In this document: piece by piece, positions 9,772 to 17,613 of the stretch
Position numbering within the stretch: position 1 is the first letter of the stretch
Layout: every line of letters starts with the position of its first letter
Origin: Streptomyces lomondensis
GTDB lineage: Bacteria > Actinomycetota > Actinomycetes > Streptomycetales > Streptomycetaceae
Direction of reading: 5' to 3'
NCBI RefSeq assembly: GCF_014651035.1
Contig: NZ_BMWC01000019.1
Span: forward strand, 1-64,000
DNA length: 64,000 nucleotides
Program-made: the position numbers and the translations under genes
Notes under the pieces: generated by a model
The model's database searches: none
Told to the model about the DNA's origin: nothing
The model's input: only the letters and a program-made list of their open reading frames with translations

Positions 9772-10173
9772 GTGCCCCTCGCCCAGAACCCGCTGTCCGT
9801 GGAAGTCGAACTGCCCCGGGAGGACGTGGCCCTGATCACGGTCGACGGCTACCTGGACGTCGACACCGCGACCGAGTTCCAGGCCCATCTGGCCAACCAG
9901 CTCCACCACGGCCGACGGCACTTCCTGCTCGACCTGTCGTCCGTCCCGTTCATGGACTCGTCGGGGATGAACATCATCCTGCGGGTGTACCAGGAGACCC
10001 GCGGCAACGCCGGCAGCGTGCATGTCATCGGCCCGACGCCGGCCGTGCGGCGCATCCTCGACCTGACCGGGGTCAGCATCACGGTGCCGATATCGGAGAG
10101 CGTCGACGAGGCCCTGGCCCGTGTCGACGAGACGCCGGACACCCCCGGGGAGCCGGGGGCGGAGGGCGCCTGA
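9772..10173 (+). CDS. STAS anti-sigma factor antagonist (RsbV-like)
   Basis: A 133-residue STAS domain protein. The core is DVALITVDGYLDVDTATEF and LLDLSSVPFMDSSGMNIIL, where a serine in MDSSG is the residue normally phosphorylated by an RsbW-type kinase; unphosphorylated antagonists sequester the kinase and free the sigma factor. GTG 9772 is chosen because TTGGAGG (9760-9766) sits 5 bases before it. The C-terminal tail is rich in Pro, Glu and Gly. It precedes the rsbR-S-T cluster by 265 bases on the same strand and may be regulated with it. Confidence 0.88.
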   Translation: MPLAQNPLSVEVELPREDVALITVDGYLDVDTATEFQAHLANQLHHGRRHFLLDLSSVPFMDSSGMNIILRVYQETRGNAGSVHVIGPTPAVRRILDLTGVSITVPISESVDEALARVDETPDTPGEPGAEGA

Positions 10174-10438
10174 CGGACTCGGTGTCCCTCGGGCACGGCG
10201 CCGGTACGACCGGTGGCCCGGTGCCCTCGCTCCGCCCTGCCCGGACGGCGGCCCGCCCCTGCGCACGCGGGTGACGGCGGTGGCCAACCGCCGTTCCCCC
10301 GAACCGTTCCGCTTGCGCCGGATCCGGTGTCGTACGAGGTCGGCGCATGGTTAGAGTTGTCGCCCGGCAAGTGTCACAGCGCCGTCTCGTTGCCTGAAGC
10401 GGGTTCGGTCGATGCAACGCGGATGAGGAGAGAACCAG

Positions 10439-11326
10439 GTGCCGGAGCACGAAGCGGACGGACAGCTCGCCACCCCGACGCACGAGGTCAGGGACTTCCT
10501 GAACCGACGGCGTGAACAGATCGCCCAGCGGTGGGCGGACGAGCCCCTGTTCCGCACCGTGTTCACCGTCTCGCGCGACGAGGCGGTGGAGGCGGGCAAG
10601 GTCGTCGTGGACGCGCTGGCCCAGGTGGCCGACTCGGACCAGGTGGAGGACCCGGACGCCGCGGGATTCAGCGGCGTGCGCGAGCAGCTGGCCCGGATGG
10701 GCGCGGCCCGCTCCCGGGCCGGGCTGTCCAACACCCAGGTCTCCAGCGAGCTGGCCGCCCTGCGGCCACCGGTCGAGAATCTGCTGGCCGCCGATCTGGA
10801 ACAGGCACCCCCCGAGCACCTGCGGGCGTGTTCGACGGCGCTGACCGTGCTGATGGGCACCCTGCGGCTGGTGGCGATGCAGACCGCGCTGAGCGAGTGG
10901 CAGGCGCTCAGCGACCGGCAGCAGATGCAGCTGATGGAGGTGGCCACGCCCGTCATCCGGCTGTGGGACGGCATCGTGGCCGTGCCGCTGATCGGGACGC
11001 TGGACAGCGCCCGCAGCCAGGTGGTGATGGAGACCCTGCTGAACGCCGTGGTCGACCAGCACGCCCGGTTCGCGATCCTCGACATCACCGGCGTGCCGAC
11101 CGTGGACTCGCTGGTGGCCCAGCACCTGATGAAGACGGTCGCCGCGGCGCGGCTGATGGGTGCCCAGTGCATCGTCTCGGGCATCCGCCCCGCCATCGCG
11201 CAGACCATCGTGCACCTCGGCCTGGACCTGGACGTGATCACCCGCGCGAGCCTGTCCGACGCGCTGGGTTACGCGCTGCACCAGCTCGGCGCGGACATCG
11301 TGAACCCGGGTACGGGTCAGCGGTGA
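10439..11326 (+). CDS. rsbR: RsbR-type stressosome co-antagonist
   Basis: A 295-residue protein with an N-terminal helical sensory region (DFLNRRREQIAQRWADEP onward; globin-like fold in known RsbR) and a C-terminal STAS domain from about residue 180 (MEVATPVIRLWDGIVAVPL). The STAS segment LDITGVPTVDSLVAQHLMKT matches the phosphoacceptor region of RsbR, but the second site reads VDS where many RsbR proteins have VDT, so serine may replace threonine. In the stressosome RsbR and RsbS hold RsbT until stress-triggered phosphorylation. The GTG start follows GAGGAGAG. It overlaps the next gene by 4 bases (GTGA), the first of a translationally coupled series. Confidence 0.9.
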   Translation: MPEHEADGQLATPTHEVRDFLNRRREQIAQRWADEPLFRTVFTVSRDEAVEAGKVVVDALAQVADSDQVEDPDAAGFSGVREQLARMGAARSRAGLSNTQVSSELAALRPPVENLLAADLEQAPPEHLRACSTALTVLMGTLRLVAMQTALSEWQALSDRQQMQLMEVATPVIRLWDGIVAVPLIGTLDSARSQVVMETLLNAVVDQHARFAILDITGVPTVDSLVAQHLMKTVAAARLMGAQCIVSGIRPAIAQTIVHLGLDLDVITRASLSDALGYALHQLGADIVNPGTGQR

Positions 11327-11742
11327 GCGAGGCGTACTCCCGTCCGGTCACCGGCCATGTGCCGGTCCTGCGGCTCGGTGACGTCCTGCTGGTCACCCTC
11401 CAGGGGGACCTGCACGACAGCACGGCGCAGCAGCTCCAGCAGGATCTCGCCGAGACGATCTCCCGTACCGGAGTGCGCGGTGTCCTCATCGACATCTCCG
11501 GGGTGGAGATCGTCGACTCCTTCCTCGGCCGGGTGCTGGCCGAGATCGCGGCGCAGGCCAGGCTGCTGGCCGCGCGGACCGTGGTGGCGGGCATGCGCCC
11601 GGCGGTCGCCATCACCCTGGTGGAACTGGGCCTGACGCTGCCGGGGCTGAGCACCGCGCTCAGTACCGAGGCGGGCATGGAACTCCTCGGACAGCAGGCC
11701 CCGGTGACCCGTCCCGGCAGCCCGCGTCAGGAGAGTCCGTGA
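11323..11742 (+). CDS. rsbS: RsbS-type STAS antagonist
   Basis: A 139-residue single STAS protein: VPVLRLGDVLLVTLQGDLHD, then LIDISGVEIVDSFLGRVLAEI, in which the serine of VDSF corresponds to the RsbS phosphorylation site. In stressosomes RsbS forms the shell with RsbR and directly binds RsbT. The GTG start overlaps the rsbR stop (11323-11326) and the stop overlaps the rsbT start, giving tight coupling. The proline-rich tail (RPGSPRQESP) is an extension beyond the domain. Confidence 0.9.
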   Translation: MSEAYSRPVTGHVPVLRLGDVLLVTLQGDLHDSTAQQLQQDLAETISRTGVRGVLIDISGVEIVDSFLGRVLAEIAAQARLLAARTVVAGMRPAVAITLVELGLTLPGLSTALSTEAGMELLGQQAPVTRPGSPRQESP

Positions 11743-12182
11743 TGCACACTGCCGCGGGCGTGGAGGCCTGCCTGCCCATCCGGTCGGACATGGACCTGGT
11801 GTGGGTGCGACAGCATGTACGGCAGGCCGCTGCCCGCCTGGGCTTCGGCCTGGTGGAGCAGACCAAGCTCGTCACCGCGGCCAGTGAGCTGGCCCGCAAC
11901 ACCCTCGTGCACGGCGGGGGCGGACAGATGGAGGCGGTCCACGTCAGCAGCGGGGGCGTCCACGGGCTCCGGCTGTCCTTCACGGACGAGGGGCCGGGCA
12001 TCGCCGACCTGGACCAGGCGCTCAGCGACGGCTACACCTCCGGCAACGGGCTGGGCATGGGGCTGAGCGGCGCCCGGCGCCTGGTGCACGACTTCGACAT
12101 CGAGAGCACGCCGGGCGCCGGCACCACCGTCCGGGTGACCTGCTGGGCGGCCCAGCCGCCGCGTCCGCGCGAGGAGGTGTGA
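11742..12182 (+). CDS. rsbT: RsbT-type serine/threonine kinase (anti-sigma regulatory factor)
   Basis: A 146-residue GHKL-fold kinase. N-box: QTKLVTAASELARNTLVHGGG; G1 and G2 boxes: FTDEGPGIADLDQAL and GNGLGMGLSGARRLVHDF; end: ESTPGAGTTVRVTCW. RsbT phosphorylates RsbR and RsbS, leaves the stressosome and activates a PP2C phosphatase. ATG 11742 overlaps the rsbS stop; a GTG at 11739 is equally possible and adds one Met. The next gene starts at its stop codon behind GAGGAGG, so the kinase and the downstream phosphatase are made together. Confidence 0.9.
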   Translation: MHTAAGVEACLPIRSDMDLVWVRQHVRQAAARLGFGLVEQTKLVTAASELARNTLVHGGGGQMEAVHVSSGGVHGLRLSFTDEGPGIADLDQALSDGYTSGNGLGMGLSGARRLVHDFDIESTPGAGTTVRVTCWAAQPPRPREEV

Positions 12183-14206
12183 TGCCGCGCGTGTGGGATG
12201 TCCCGGTGCGCGACTCGACCCGGGTGCGCGACGCGCGGGTCGCGGCGGAGGGCGCGGCCGCGCTGGCCGGGCTGGACGAGCGGCGCACCGCGGCCGCCGC
12301 GCTGGTCGCGACCGAGCTCGCCACGAATCTGCTGAAGCACGCCGAGGGCGGGCAGGTGCTCATCGACGTCGTGGACCCGCCCGCGCCGCGGGACGGCCGG
12401 ACGCGGGCCCGGGTCGTGCAGATCGCCGCGATCGACCACGGGCCCGGCATCGCGGACGTCCCCGCGGCCCTGCGCGACGGTTTCTCCACGACCCGGTCGC
12501 TCGGGGCCGGGCTCGGCACGTGTCTGCGTCTCGCCGACGACTTCGGCCTGCACAGCACACCGGGCCGCGGCACGGTCGCGGTGGCCCGCGTGGGGATGAC
12601 GCCCAGGGGTGGTGCCGCCACCGCGGGGTCGGCGGTGACGGCGTGGGCCGACGGGCTGCCGGGGGGCCGGGGCCCGGCCGGTGGCGGGGTCGAGGGCGGC
12701 ATGCCCGGGCCGGGCACGCCGGGTGGTGGGCAGCGGGGCACCGGTGCGTGGCCCGAGGGCCCGGGCTCCGGCGGCGGGCTGTGGCCGGACGCCGGGCCCG
12801 GCCCTGCCTCACGGACCGAGCCGCCGGTCATGGCCTTGGCCTGCGGTGACCTGACGGAGCACACGGCGGTGCCCGGCATCGCAGGAACCCTCGGCCTGCC
12901 GGCAGGGGCCCCCGCCGGCAGCCCCGGCACGCCGGAACAGGAGCCGGGACGACTGACGGCGCCGGGCGGCGAACCGTCCGGTGCCGGCGCGCCGGGGCGA
13001 GCGGCACTGGCCGGACCGCAGATGGGACCGGACGGCGATCCGTCCGGTGCCGGCGCGCCGGGGCGAGCGGCGCTGACCGGTCCGCAGCCGGGACGGCAGA
13101 CAGGCCCGGGCGGCGAACCATCCGGTACCGGCACGCCGGGACGAGCGGCGCAGACCCGTCCGCAGCCCGGATGGCACGCGGGACTGGACGGCGAACCGTC
13201 CGGTACCGGCGTGCCGAGGCGGGCGGCGCAGGCCGGTCCGCAGACGGGACCGGGCGCCGAACCATCCAGTGCCGGCACGCCGAGGCGCACGGCGCAGCCC
13301 GGCCCGCAGACGGGACCGGGCGCCGAACCATCCGGTGCCAGCGCGCCGGGGCGAGCGGCGCAGACCGGCCCGCAGACGGGACCGGGCGCCGAACCATCCG
13401 GTGCCGACGCGCCGAGGCGCACGGCGCAGGCCAGTGCGCAGACGGGGCCAGGCGGGGAACCATCCGGTACCGCCACGCCGAGGCGCACGGCGCAGGCCGG
13501 TGCGCAGACCGGGCCGGGCGCCGAACCATCCGGTACCGACGCGCCGAGGCGTGCGGTGGTGGCCGGCCCCCTGCGCGGGCCCTCCATGCCCCTGGGGGGA
13601 GTGCGGGCCGGAGGTGTGAACATCCCTTACGGCGGGGCCGAGTACTCGGGGGACGCGTGGACGTGGGCGCGGGCCGGGGACCGGGTGACGCTGATGCTGG
13701 CGGACGGGCTGGGGCACGGGCCGGAGGCCGCCCGGGCCTCGTCCGCCGCGGTCGCGGAGCTGCACCGCTGGGCCGGCCTCTCCCCCGCCGAAGCGCTGCG
13801 GCGGCTCCACGACGCGCTGAGGGGCACCCGGGGCGCGGCCGTCGCCGTGGCCCAGGTCGATCTGAGTGCCGGGCGGCTGCGGTTCGCCGGCATCGGGAAC
13901 GTGGGCGCGCGGCTGCGCGCGGACGGCACCTGGCGTCCGCTGCTGTCGCGGCCCGGCATCGTCGGCGTCCACCGGCCCACCACCCTCCGCGAGGAGGAGG
14001 CCGACTGGGCGGCCGACCGGCTGCTGATCCTGCACACCGACGGCCTGCCCAGCCGCTGGACGCCGCCGTCCGACGCCGGTCCGCCGGCGGCCGACCCGGC
14101 CGTGACGGCCGCCGTGACGATACGCGACGCGAGCAGTCCCGCCCGCCCGGTGCGGGACGACACCGCAGTGGCCGTGCTGACTCCGACCCCGCCGGACCGC
14201 CCATGA
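12182..14206 (+). CDS. ATPase-PP2C fusion (RsbT/W-like domain, repeat linker, RsbX-like phosphatase)
   Basis: A 674-residue protein in three parts. Residues 1-145: second GHKL ATPase (ALVATELATNLLKHAEGG, DHGPGIADVPAAL, TTRSLGAGLGTCLRLADDF, HSTPGRGTVAV). Residues 145-465: low-complexity Gly/Pro/Ala linker with nine repeats around EPSGAGAPGRAA. Residues 475-674: compact PP2C domain (NIPYGGAEYSGDAW, VTLMLADGLGHGPEAARAS, GNVGARL, LLILHTDGLPSRW) resembling RsbX, the feedback phosphatase that resets RsbR and RsbS. Similar ATPase-SpoIIE fusions occur in streptomycetes; the very long linker is unusual. It overlaps rsbT and the next phosphatase gene (ATGA), so all five genes form one operon. Kinase and phosphatase in one chain could act on the same STAS partner. 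Confidence 0.85.
   Translation: MPRVWDVPVRDSTRVRDARVAAEGAAALAGLDERRTAAAALVATELATNLLKHAEGGQVLIDVVDPPAPRDGRTRARVVQIAAIDHGPGIADVPAALRDGFSTTRSLGAGLGTCLRLADDFGLHSTPGRGTVAVARVGMTPRGGAATAGSAVTAWADGLPGGRGPAGGGVEGGMPGPGTPGGGQRGTGAWPEGPGSGGGLWPDAGPGPASRTEPPVMALACGDLTEHTAVPGIAGTLGLPAGAPAGSPGTPEQEPGRLTAPGGEPSGAGAPGRAALAGPQMGPDGDPSGAGAPGRAALTGPQPGRQTGPGGEPSGTGTPGRAAQTRPQPGWHAGLDGEPSGTGVPRRAAQAGPQTGPGAEPSSAGTPRRTAQPGPQTGPGAEPSGASAPGRAAQTGPQTGPGAEPSGADAPRRTAQASAQTGPGGEPSGTATPRRTAQAGAQTGPGAEPSGTDAPRRAVVAGPLRGPSMPLGGVRAGGVNIPYGGAEYSGDAWTWARAGDRVTLMLADGLGHGPEAARASSAAVAELHRWAGLSPAEALRRLHDALRGTRGAAVAVAQVDLSAGRLRFAGIGNVGARLRADGTWRPLLSRPGIVGVHRPTTLREEEADWAADRLLILHTDGLPSRWTPPSDAGPPAADPAVTAAVTIRDASSPARPVRDDTAVAVLTPTPPDRP
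12967..13563 (+). repeat. Nine tandem 66-78 bp repeats in the fusion gene linker
   Basis: Nine units begin with EPSG (or DPSG/EPSS) and encode EPSGxxxPxRxAxxGPQxGP. The last six units have a 66-bp period (starts near 13190, 13256, 13322, 13388, 13454 and 13520, marked by gaaccatccggt-like words); units 2 and 3 carry four extra codons. All units are multiples of three. The array opens long frames on both strands, which explains the shadow open frames here. Confidence 0.85.
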
Positions 14207-15930
14207 TGCGCACTTGGCAGATCACCACCGTCACCGACGCGGCACGCGCCCGCATCGCCCTGGCGCGCCTGGCCGCCGCCTACGGTGTGCCCACCCTCGA
14301 ACGGACCAGGCTGACCACCGCCCTCAGCGCCCACCTGCGGCAGTGCCTCACCAAGGGCGGCACCTGGCGGCTCACCCTGAACCTCGCCGGGTCGCCCGCC
14401 GAGGAGGGCCTGCTGCACGCCGTGGTGACCCCGTCGCCGGACGCGTGCGCCGCCGGGGAGCCGCCCTGGGAGGTCACGGTCCCCTGCCCGGAGGCGGCCC
14501 AGGCCGGGGAGGGCGGCACCGTCGCCGACGACCCGGCCGCCCTCGCGGAGGCGCTGCTCGGCGCCGACGAGGACACGGCCGTGGTGCTGGACAAGCTGAC
14601 CGAGCAGGAGGATCTGGTCGCCTTCCACCGCGAGGAGCTGCACCAGACCAACCAGGGCGTCCTGGCGCTGCACGCCGAGCTGGACGCGGCGGGCCGGGCA
14701 CAGCGCGAGGCCTTCGCCGCCGAGCGCAGCGCCCGCAACGAGGCGGAGAGCGCCCGCCGCAGGCTGACGTTCCTCGCGGACGCGAGCGCCGTGCTGACGG
14801 CCTCCCTCAACCACGAGGAGATCGTGCGCCGGCTGCCGGACCTGCTGGTGCCGGAGTACGCGAGCAGCGTCGACGTCTGGCTGTTCGACCACGAGGACGA
14901 CAAGCACCGTTCGTCGCCGCATCCGGCGGCGGCCGTGGTCGCGGCCCGTACCGGCCGGCCCCAGTACGCCGCCGACCATCCCGGCAACCTGCCCGGCGTC
15001 GACGACCAGCCGCCGTCGGCGCTGGACCCGGCGCGGCCGCTGCTGTGCGTCCCGCTGCCGACGCGCCGGGCGCCGCTGGGCGTGCTGACGCTGTCGCCGC
15101 CCGGCGGGCGCTGGGACCCGGACGACGCGGTGATGCTGATCGAGCTGACCCGCCGGGCCAGCATCGCGATCGACAACGCCCGGCGCTTCGAGCACAACCG
15201 GGACATCGCCGAGACACTCCAGCGCGCCCTGCTCACGGACCTGCCGGCCACGCCCGGCCTCAGCCTGGCCGCGCGGTACCTGCCGGCCACGCACGGCCTG
15301 AACATCGGCGGCGACTGGTACGACGCGTTCCCGCAGCGGGACGGCGGGCTCATCACCGTCATCGGCGACGTGACCGGGCACGGTCTGCACGCGGCCGTCA
15401 TGATGAGCCAGCTGCGCACCGCGCTGCGGGCCTACGCCGTCGACGGCGACAGCCCGGGCCGGCTGCTGACCCGGCTGCACCGGTTCCTGCACCATCTCCA
15501 GCCGGACCTGTACGCCACCGCCGTCATCGCCCGGTTCCACCCGGACGAGCCCACGCTGACCTGGGCCGCCGCGGGCCATCCGCCGCCGGTGCTGCGCCTG
15601 CCCGACGGCAGTGTGCGCACCCTCGACGCCAAGCCGGGCGCCATGCTCGGCATCCCGCTCACCCAGGAGATCGACGACCACACGGTGCGTGTGGCGCCCG
15701 GCTCGACGCTCGCGCTGTACACGGACGGTCTGGTGGAGCGGCGCGCGCAGGGCATAGACCCGGGCATCGAGCGGCTGGCCACGGCGCTCGGCGGGTTCCG
15801 GTCCGCGGAGCTGGACGCGGACCTGGAGGGCTCGGCGGACCGGATCCTGCATCCGCTGCTGAGCGACTCCGAGCGCGACGACGACGTGTGCCTGCTGCTG
15901 TGTCATCTCCAAGGGGACGCGGCGGCCTGA
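14203..15930 (+). CDS. GAF-PP2C (SpoIIE/RsbU-like) phosphatase
   Basis: A 575-residue phosphatase. Residues 1-150: degenerate ATPase-like region. Then a coiled segment (LDKLTEQEDLVAFHREELHQ and on), a GAF domain (about 200-335, LLVPEYASSVDVWLFD) and a PP2C domain (about 350-570) with metal-binding motifs NIGGDWYDAF, VIGDVTGHGLHAAVMM, TWAAAGHPPPVLR, LYTDGLVERR and DDDVCLLL. It should dephosphorylate an RsbV-type STAS protein, releasing a sigma factor. ATG 14203 overlaps the preceding stop. In-frame sequence upstream of the ATG is only the repeat linker read in another frame and is not part of the gene. It closes the rsb operon. Confidence 0.9.
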   Translation: MMRTWQITTVTDAARARIALARLAAAYGVPTLERTRLTTALSAHLRQCLTKGGTWRLTLNLAGSPAEEGLLHAVVTPSPDACAAGEPPWEVTVPCPEAAQAGEGGTVADDPAALAEALLGADEDTAVVLDKLTEQEDLVAFHREELHQTNQGVLALHAELDAAGRAQREAFAAERSARNEAESARRRLTFLADASAVLTASLNHEEIVRRLPDLLVPEYASSVDVWLFDHEDDKHRSSPHPAAAVVAARTGRPQYAADHPGNLPGVDDQPPSALDPARPLLCVPLPTRRAPLGVLTLSPPGGRWDPDDAVMLIELTRRASIAIDNARRFEHNRDIAETLQRALLTDLPATPGLSLAARYLPATHGLNIGGDWYDAFPQRDGGLITVIGDVTGHGLHAAVMMSQLRTALRAYAVDGDSPGRLLTRLHRFLHHLQPDLYATAVIARFHPDEPTLTWAAAGHPPPVLRLPDGSVRTLDAKPGAMLGIPLTQEIDDHTVRVAPGSTLALYTDGLVERRAQGIDPGIERLATALGGFRSAELDADLEGSADRILHPLLSDSERDDDVCLLLCHLQGDAAA

Positions 15931-16148
15931 CGTCAGGTCGCGCGGGACCGGGTGTGCACGCGTTCTTCACTCCCGCCTGGTGCTTTTCGGCCACGGTGCG
16001 GGCATGGTGGTGATCGACACGTTCGTCTGCATGCCGCGTCCGGCTGGCGTACCGGTCGGGCACGGGGTGGGATCGAAGGGGTGCGAACCGGCGATCCAGG
16101 GGCAGTCGAAAGGCGTTCGAGGCAGACCGCCTGGAGCCGCAGAAAGGG

Positions 16149-17522
16149 ATGAACACCGTGACACGACCCAGGATCCTGGTGGTTGGCGCAGGCTTCGCCG
16201 GCGTGGAGTGCGTCCGCCGCCTGGAACGGAAACTCTCCCCGGACGAGGCCGACGTCACGCTGGTGACGCCGTTCGCCTACCAGCTCTACCTGCCGCTGCT
16301 CCCCCAGGTCGCCTCCGGGGTGCTGACGCCGCAGTCGATCGCCGTCTCGCTGCGCCGCAGCAAGAAGTACCGCACGCGGATCATCCCGGGCGGCGCCATC
16401 GGCGTGGACCTGAAGGCGAAGGTCTGCGTCATCCGCACCATCACCGACCGGATCGTCAACGAGCCGTACGACTACATCGTGCTGGCCCCCGGCAGCATCA
16501 CCCGCACCTTCGACATCCCCGGGCTGACGGAGCACGCGTTCGGGATGAAGACGCTCGCCGAGGCTGCGTACATCCGTGACCACGTCATCTCCCAGCTGGA
16601 CCTGGCCGACGCGAGCCAGGACCCTCAGGAGCGGGCCTCGCGGCTGCAGTTCGTGGTGGTCGGCGGCGGCTACGCGGGCACCGAGACCGCGGCGTGCCTC
16701 CAGCGTCTGACGCACGCCGCCGTCAAGCGCTACCCGCGCCTCGACCCGGGGCTGATCAAGTGGCATCTGATCGACATCGCGCCGAAGCTGATGCCGGAGC
16801 TGGGCGAGAAGCTCGGCAGCAGCGCGCAGGAGATCCTGCGCCGGCGGGGCATCGAGATCTCCCTGGGCACCTCCATCGCCAAGGCGGGCCCCGAGGAGGT
16901 CACCTTCACCGACGGGCGGGTGATCCCGACCCGCACGCTCATCTGGACGGCCGGGGTCGTCGCCAGTCCCCTCATCGCCACGCTCGGCGCGGAGACGGTC
17001 AAGGGGCGGCTGGCGGTCGCCCCCGAGATGAACCTGCCGGGCAGCGACGGGGTGTTCGCGCTCGGCGACTCGGCCGCCGTGCCCGACCTGGCCAAGGGCG
17101 ACGACAGCGCCATGTGCCCGCCCACCGCGCAGCACGCCCTGCGGCAGGGCCGGCACGTCGCCGACAACGTCATCGCGACGCTGCGGGGCCAGGCGATGAA
17201 GCCCTACGTCCACAAGGACCTGGGGCTCGTGGTCGACCTCGGCGGCACCGACGCGGTCTCCAAGCCGCTGGGCATCGAACTGCGCGGCCTGCCCGCCCAG
17301 GCCGTCGCCCGCGGGTACCACTGGTCGGCGCTGCGCACCAACGTCGCCAAGACGCGGGTGATGACGAACTGGCTGCTCAACGCGATCGCCGGCGACGACT
17401 TCGTCCGCACCGGCTTCCAGGCCCGCAAGGCCGCCCGGCTGAAGGACTTCGAGTACACGGACGCCTACCTGACGCCGGAACAGGTGCGGGAGCACGTCGA
17501 GGGAGCCGGCCGGCAGGAGTAG
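16149..17522 (+). CDS. Type II NADH dehydrogenase-like FAD oxidoreductase
   Basis: A 457-residue pyridine nucleotide-disulfide oxidoreductase fold protein of the NDH-2 group: FAD-binding ILVVGAGFAGVECVRRL at the N-terminus, NAD-binding LQFVVVGGGYAGTETAACL near residue 170, and GVFALGDSAAVPDLA for the FAD ribityl site. The C-terminal end carries an amphipathic region (WLLNAIAGDDFVRTGFQARK) suited to membrane attachment. It would pass electrons from NADH to menaquinone without pumping protons. GAAAGGG lies just upstream of the ATG. The FUSC transporter gene follows after about 90 bases on the same strand. Confidence 0.88.
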   Translation: MNTVTRPRILVVGAGFAGVECVRRLERKLSPDEADVTLVTPFAYQLYLPLLPQVASGVLTPQSIAVSLRRSKKYRTRIIPGGAIGVDLKAKVCVIRTITDRIVNEPYDYIVLAPGSITRTFDIPGLTEHAFGMKTLAEAAYIRDHVISQLDLADASQDPQERASRLQFVVVGGGYAGTETAACLQRLTHAAVKRYPRLDPGLIKWHLIDIAPKLMPELGEKLGSSAQEILRRRGIEISLGTSIAKAGPEEVTFTDGRVIPTRTLIWTAGVVASPLIATLGAETVKGRLAVAPEMNLPGSDGVFALGDSAAVPDLAKGDDSAMCPPTAQHALRQGRHVADNVIATLRGQAMKPYVHKDLGLVVDLGGTDAVSKPLGIELRGLPAQAVARGYHWSALRTNVAKTRVMTNWLLNAIAGDDFVRTGFQARKAARLKDFEYTDAYLTPEQVREHVEGAGRQE

Positions 17523-17613
17523 CGCCCGGCCCGGACGGGAGCTTCCGCTCGTGGCATGACATGCTGAGGTGCGGATCTTGGTGTGAGTGCGAGTCGGGAG
17601 AGAGTGCGGCGGC

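Noticed and set aside
9766..9790. GGTT-N15-GGGTAC on the minus strand as a promoter for the PRC-barrel gene
   Set aside because: It lies inside the STAS gene start, would give a leader above 300 bases, and arises from a palindromic ggtacc.
11260..11280. Further TTA codons in rsbR, rsb fusion, TPR and other genes
   Set aside because: Each tta string checked spans two codons (for example ggt tac), so none is read as TTA.
13171..14202. Long N-terminal extension of the GAF-PP2C phosphatase in its own frame
   Set aside because: It is the 66-bp repeat linker of the previous gene read in another frame; the ATG at 14203 overlaps the preceding stop and fits the family.
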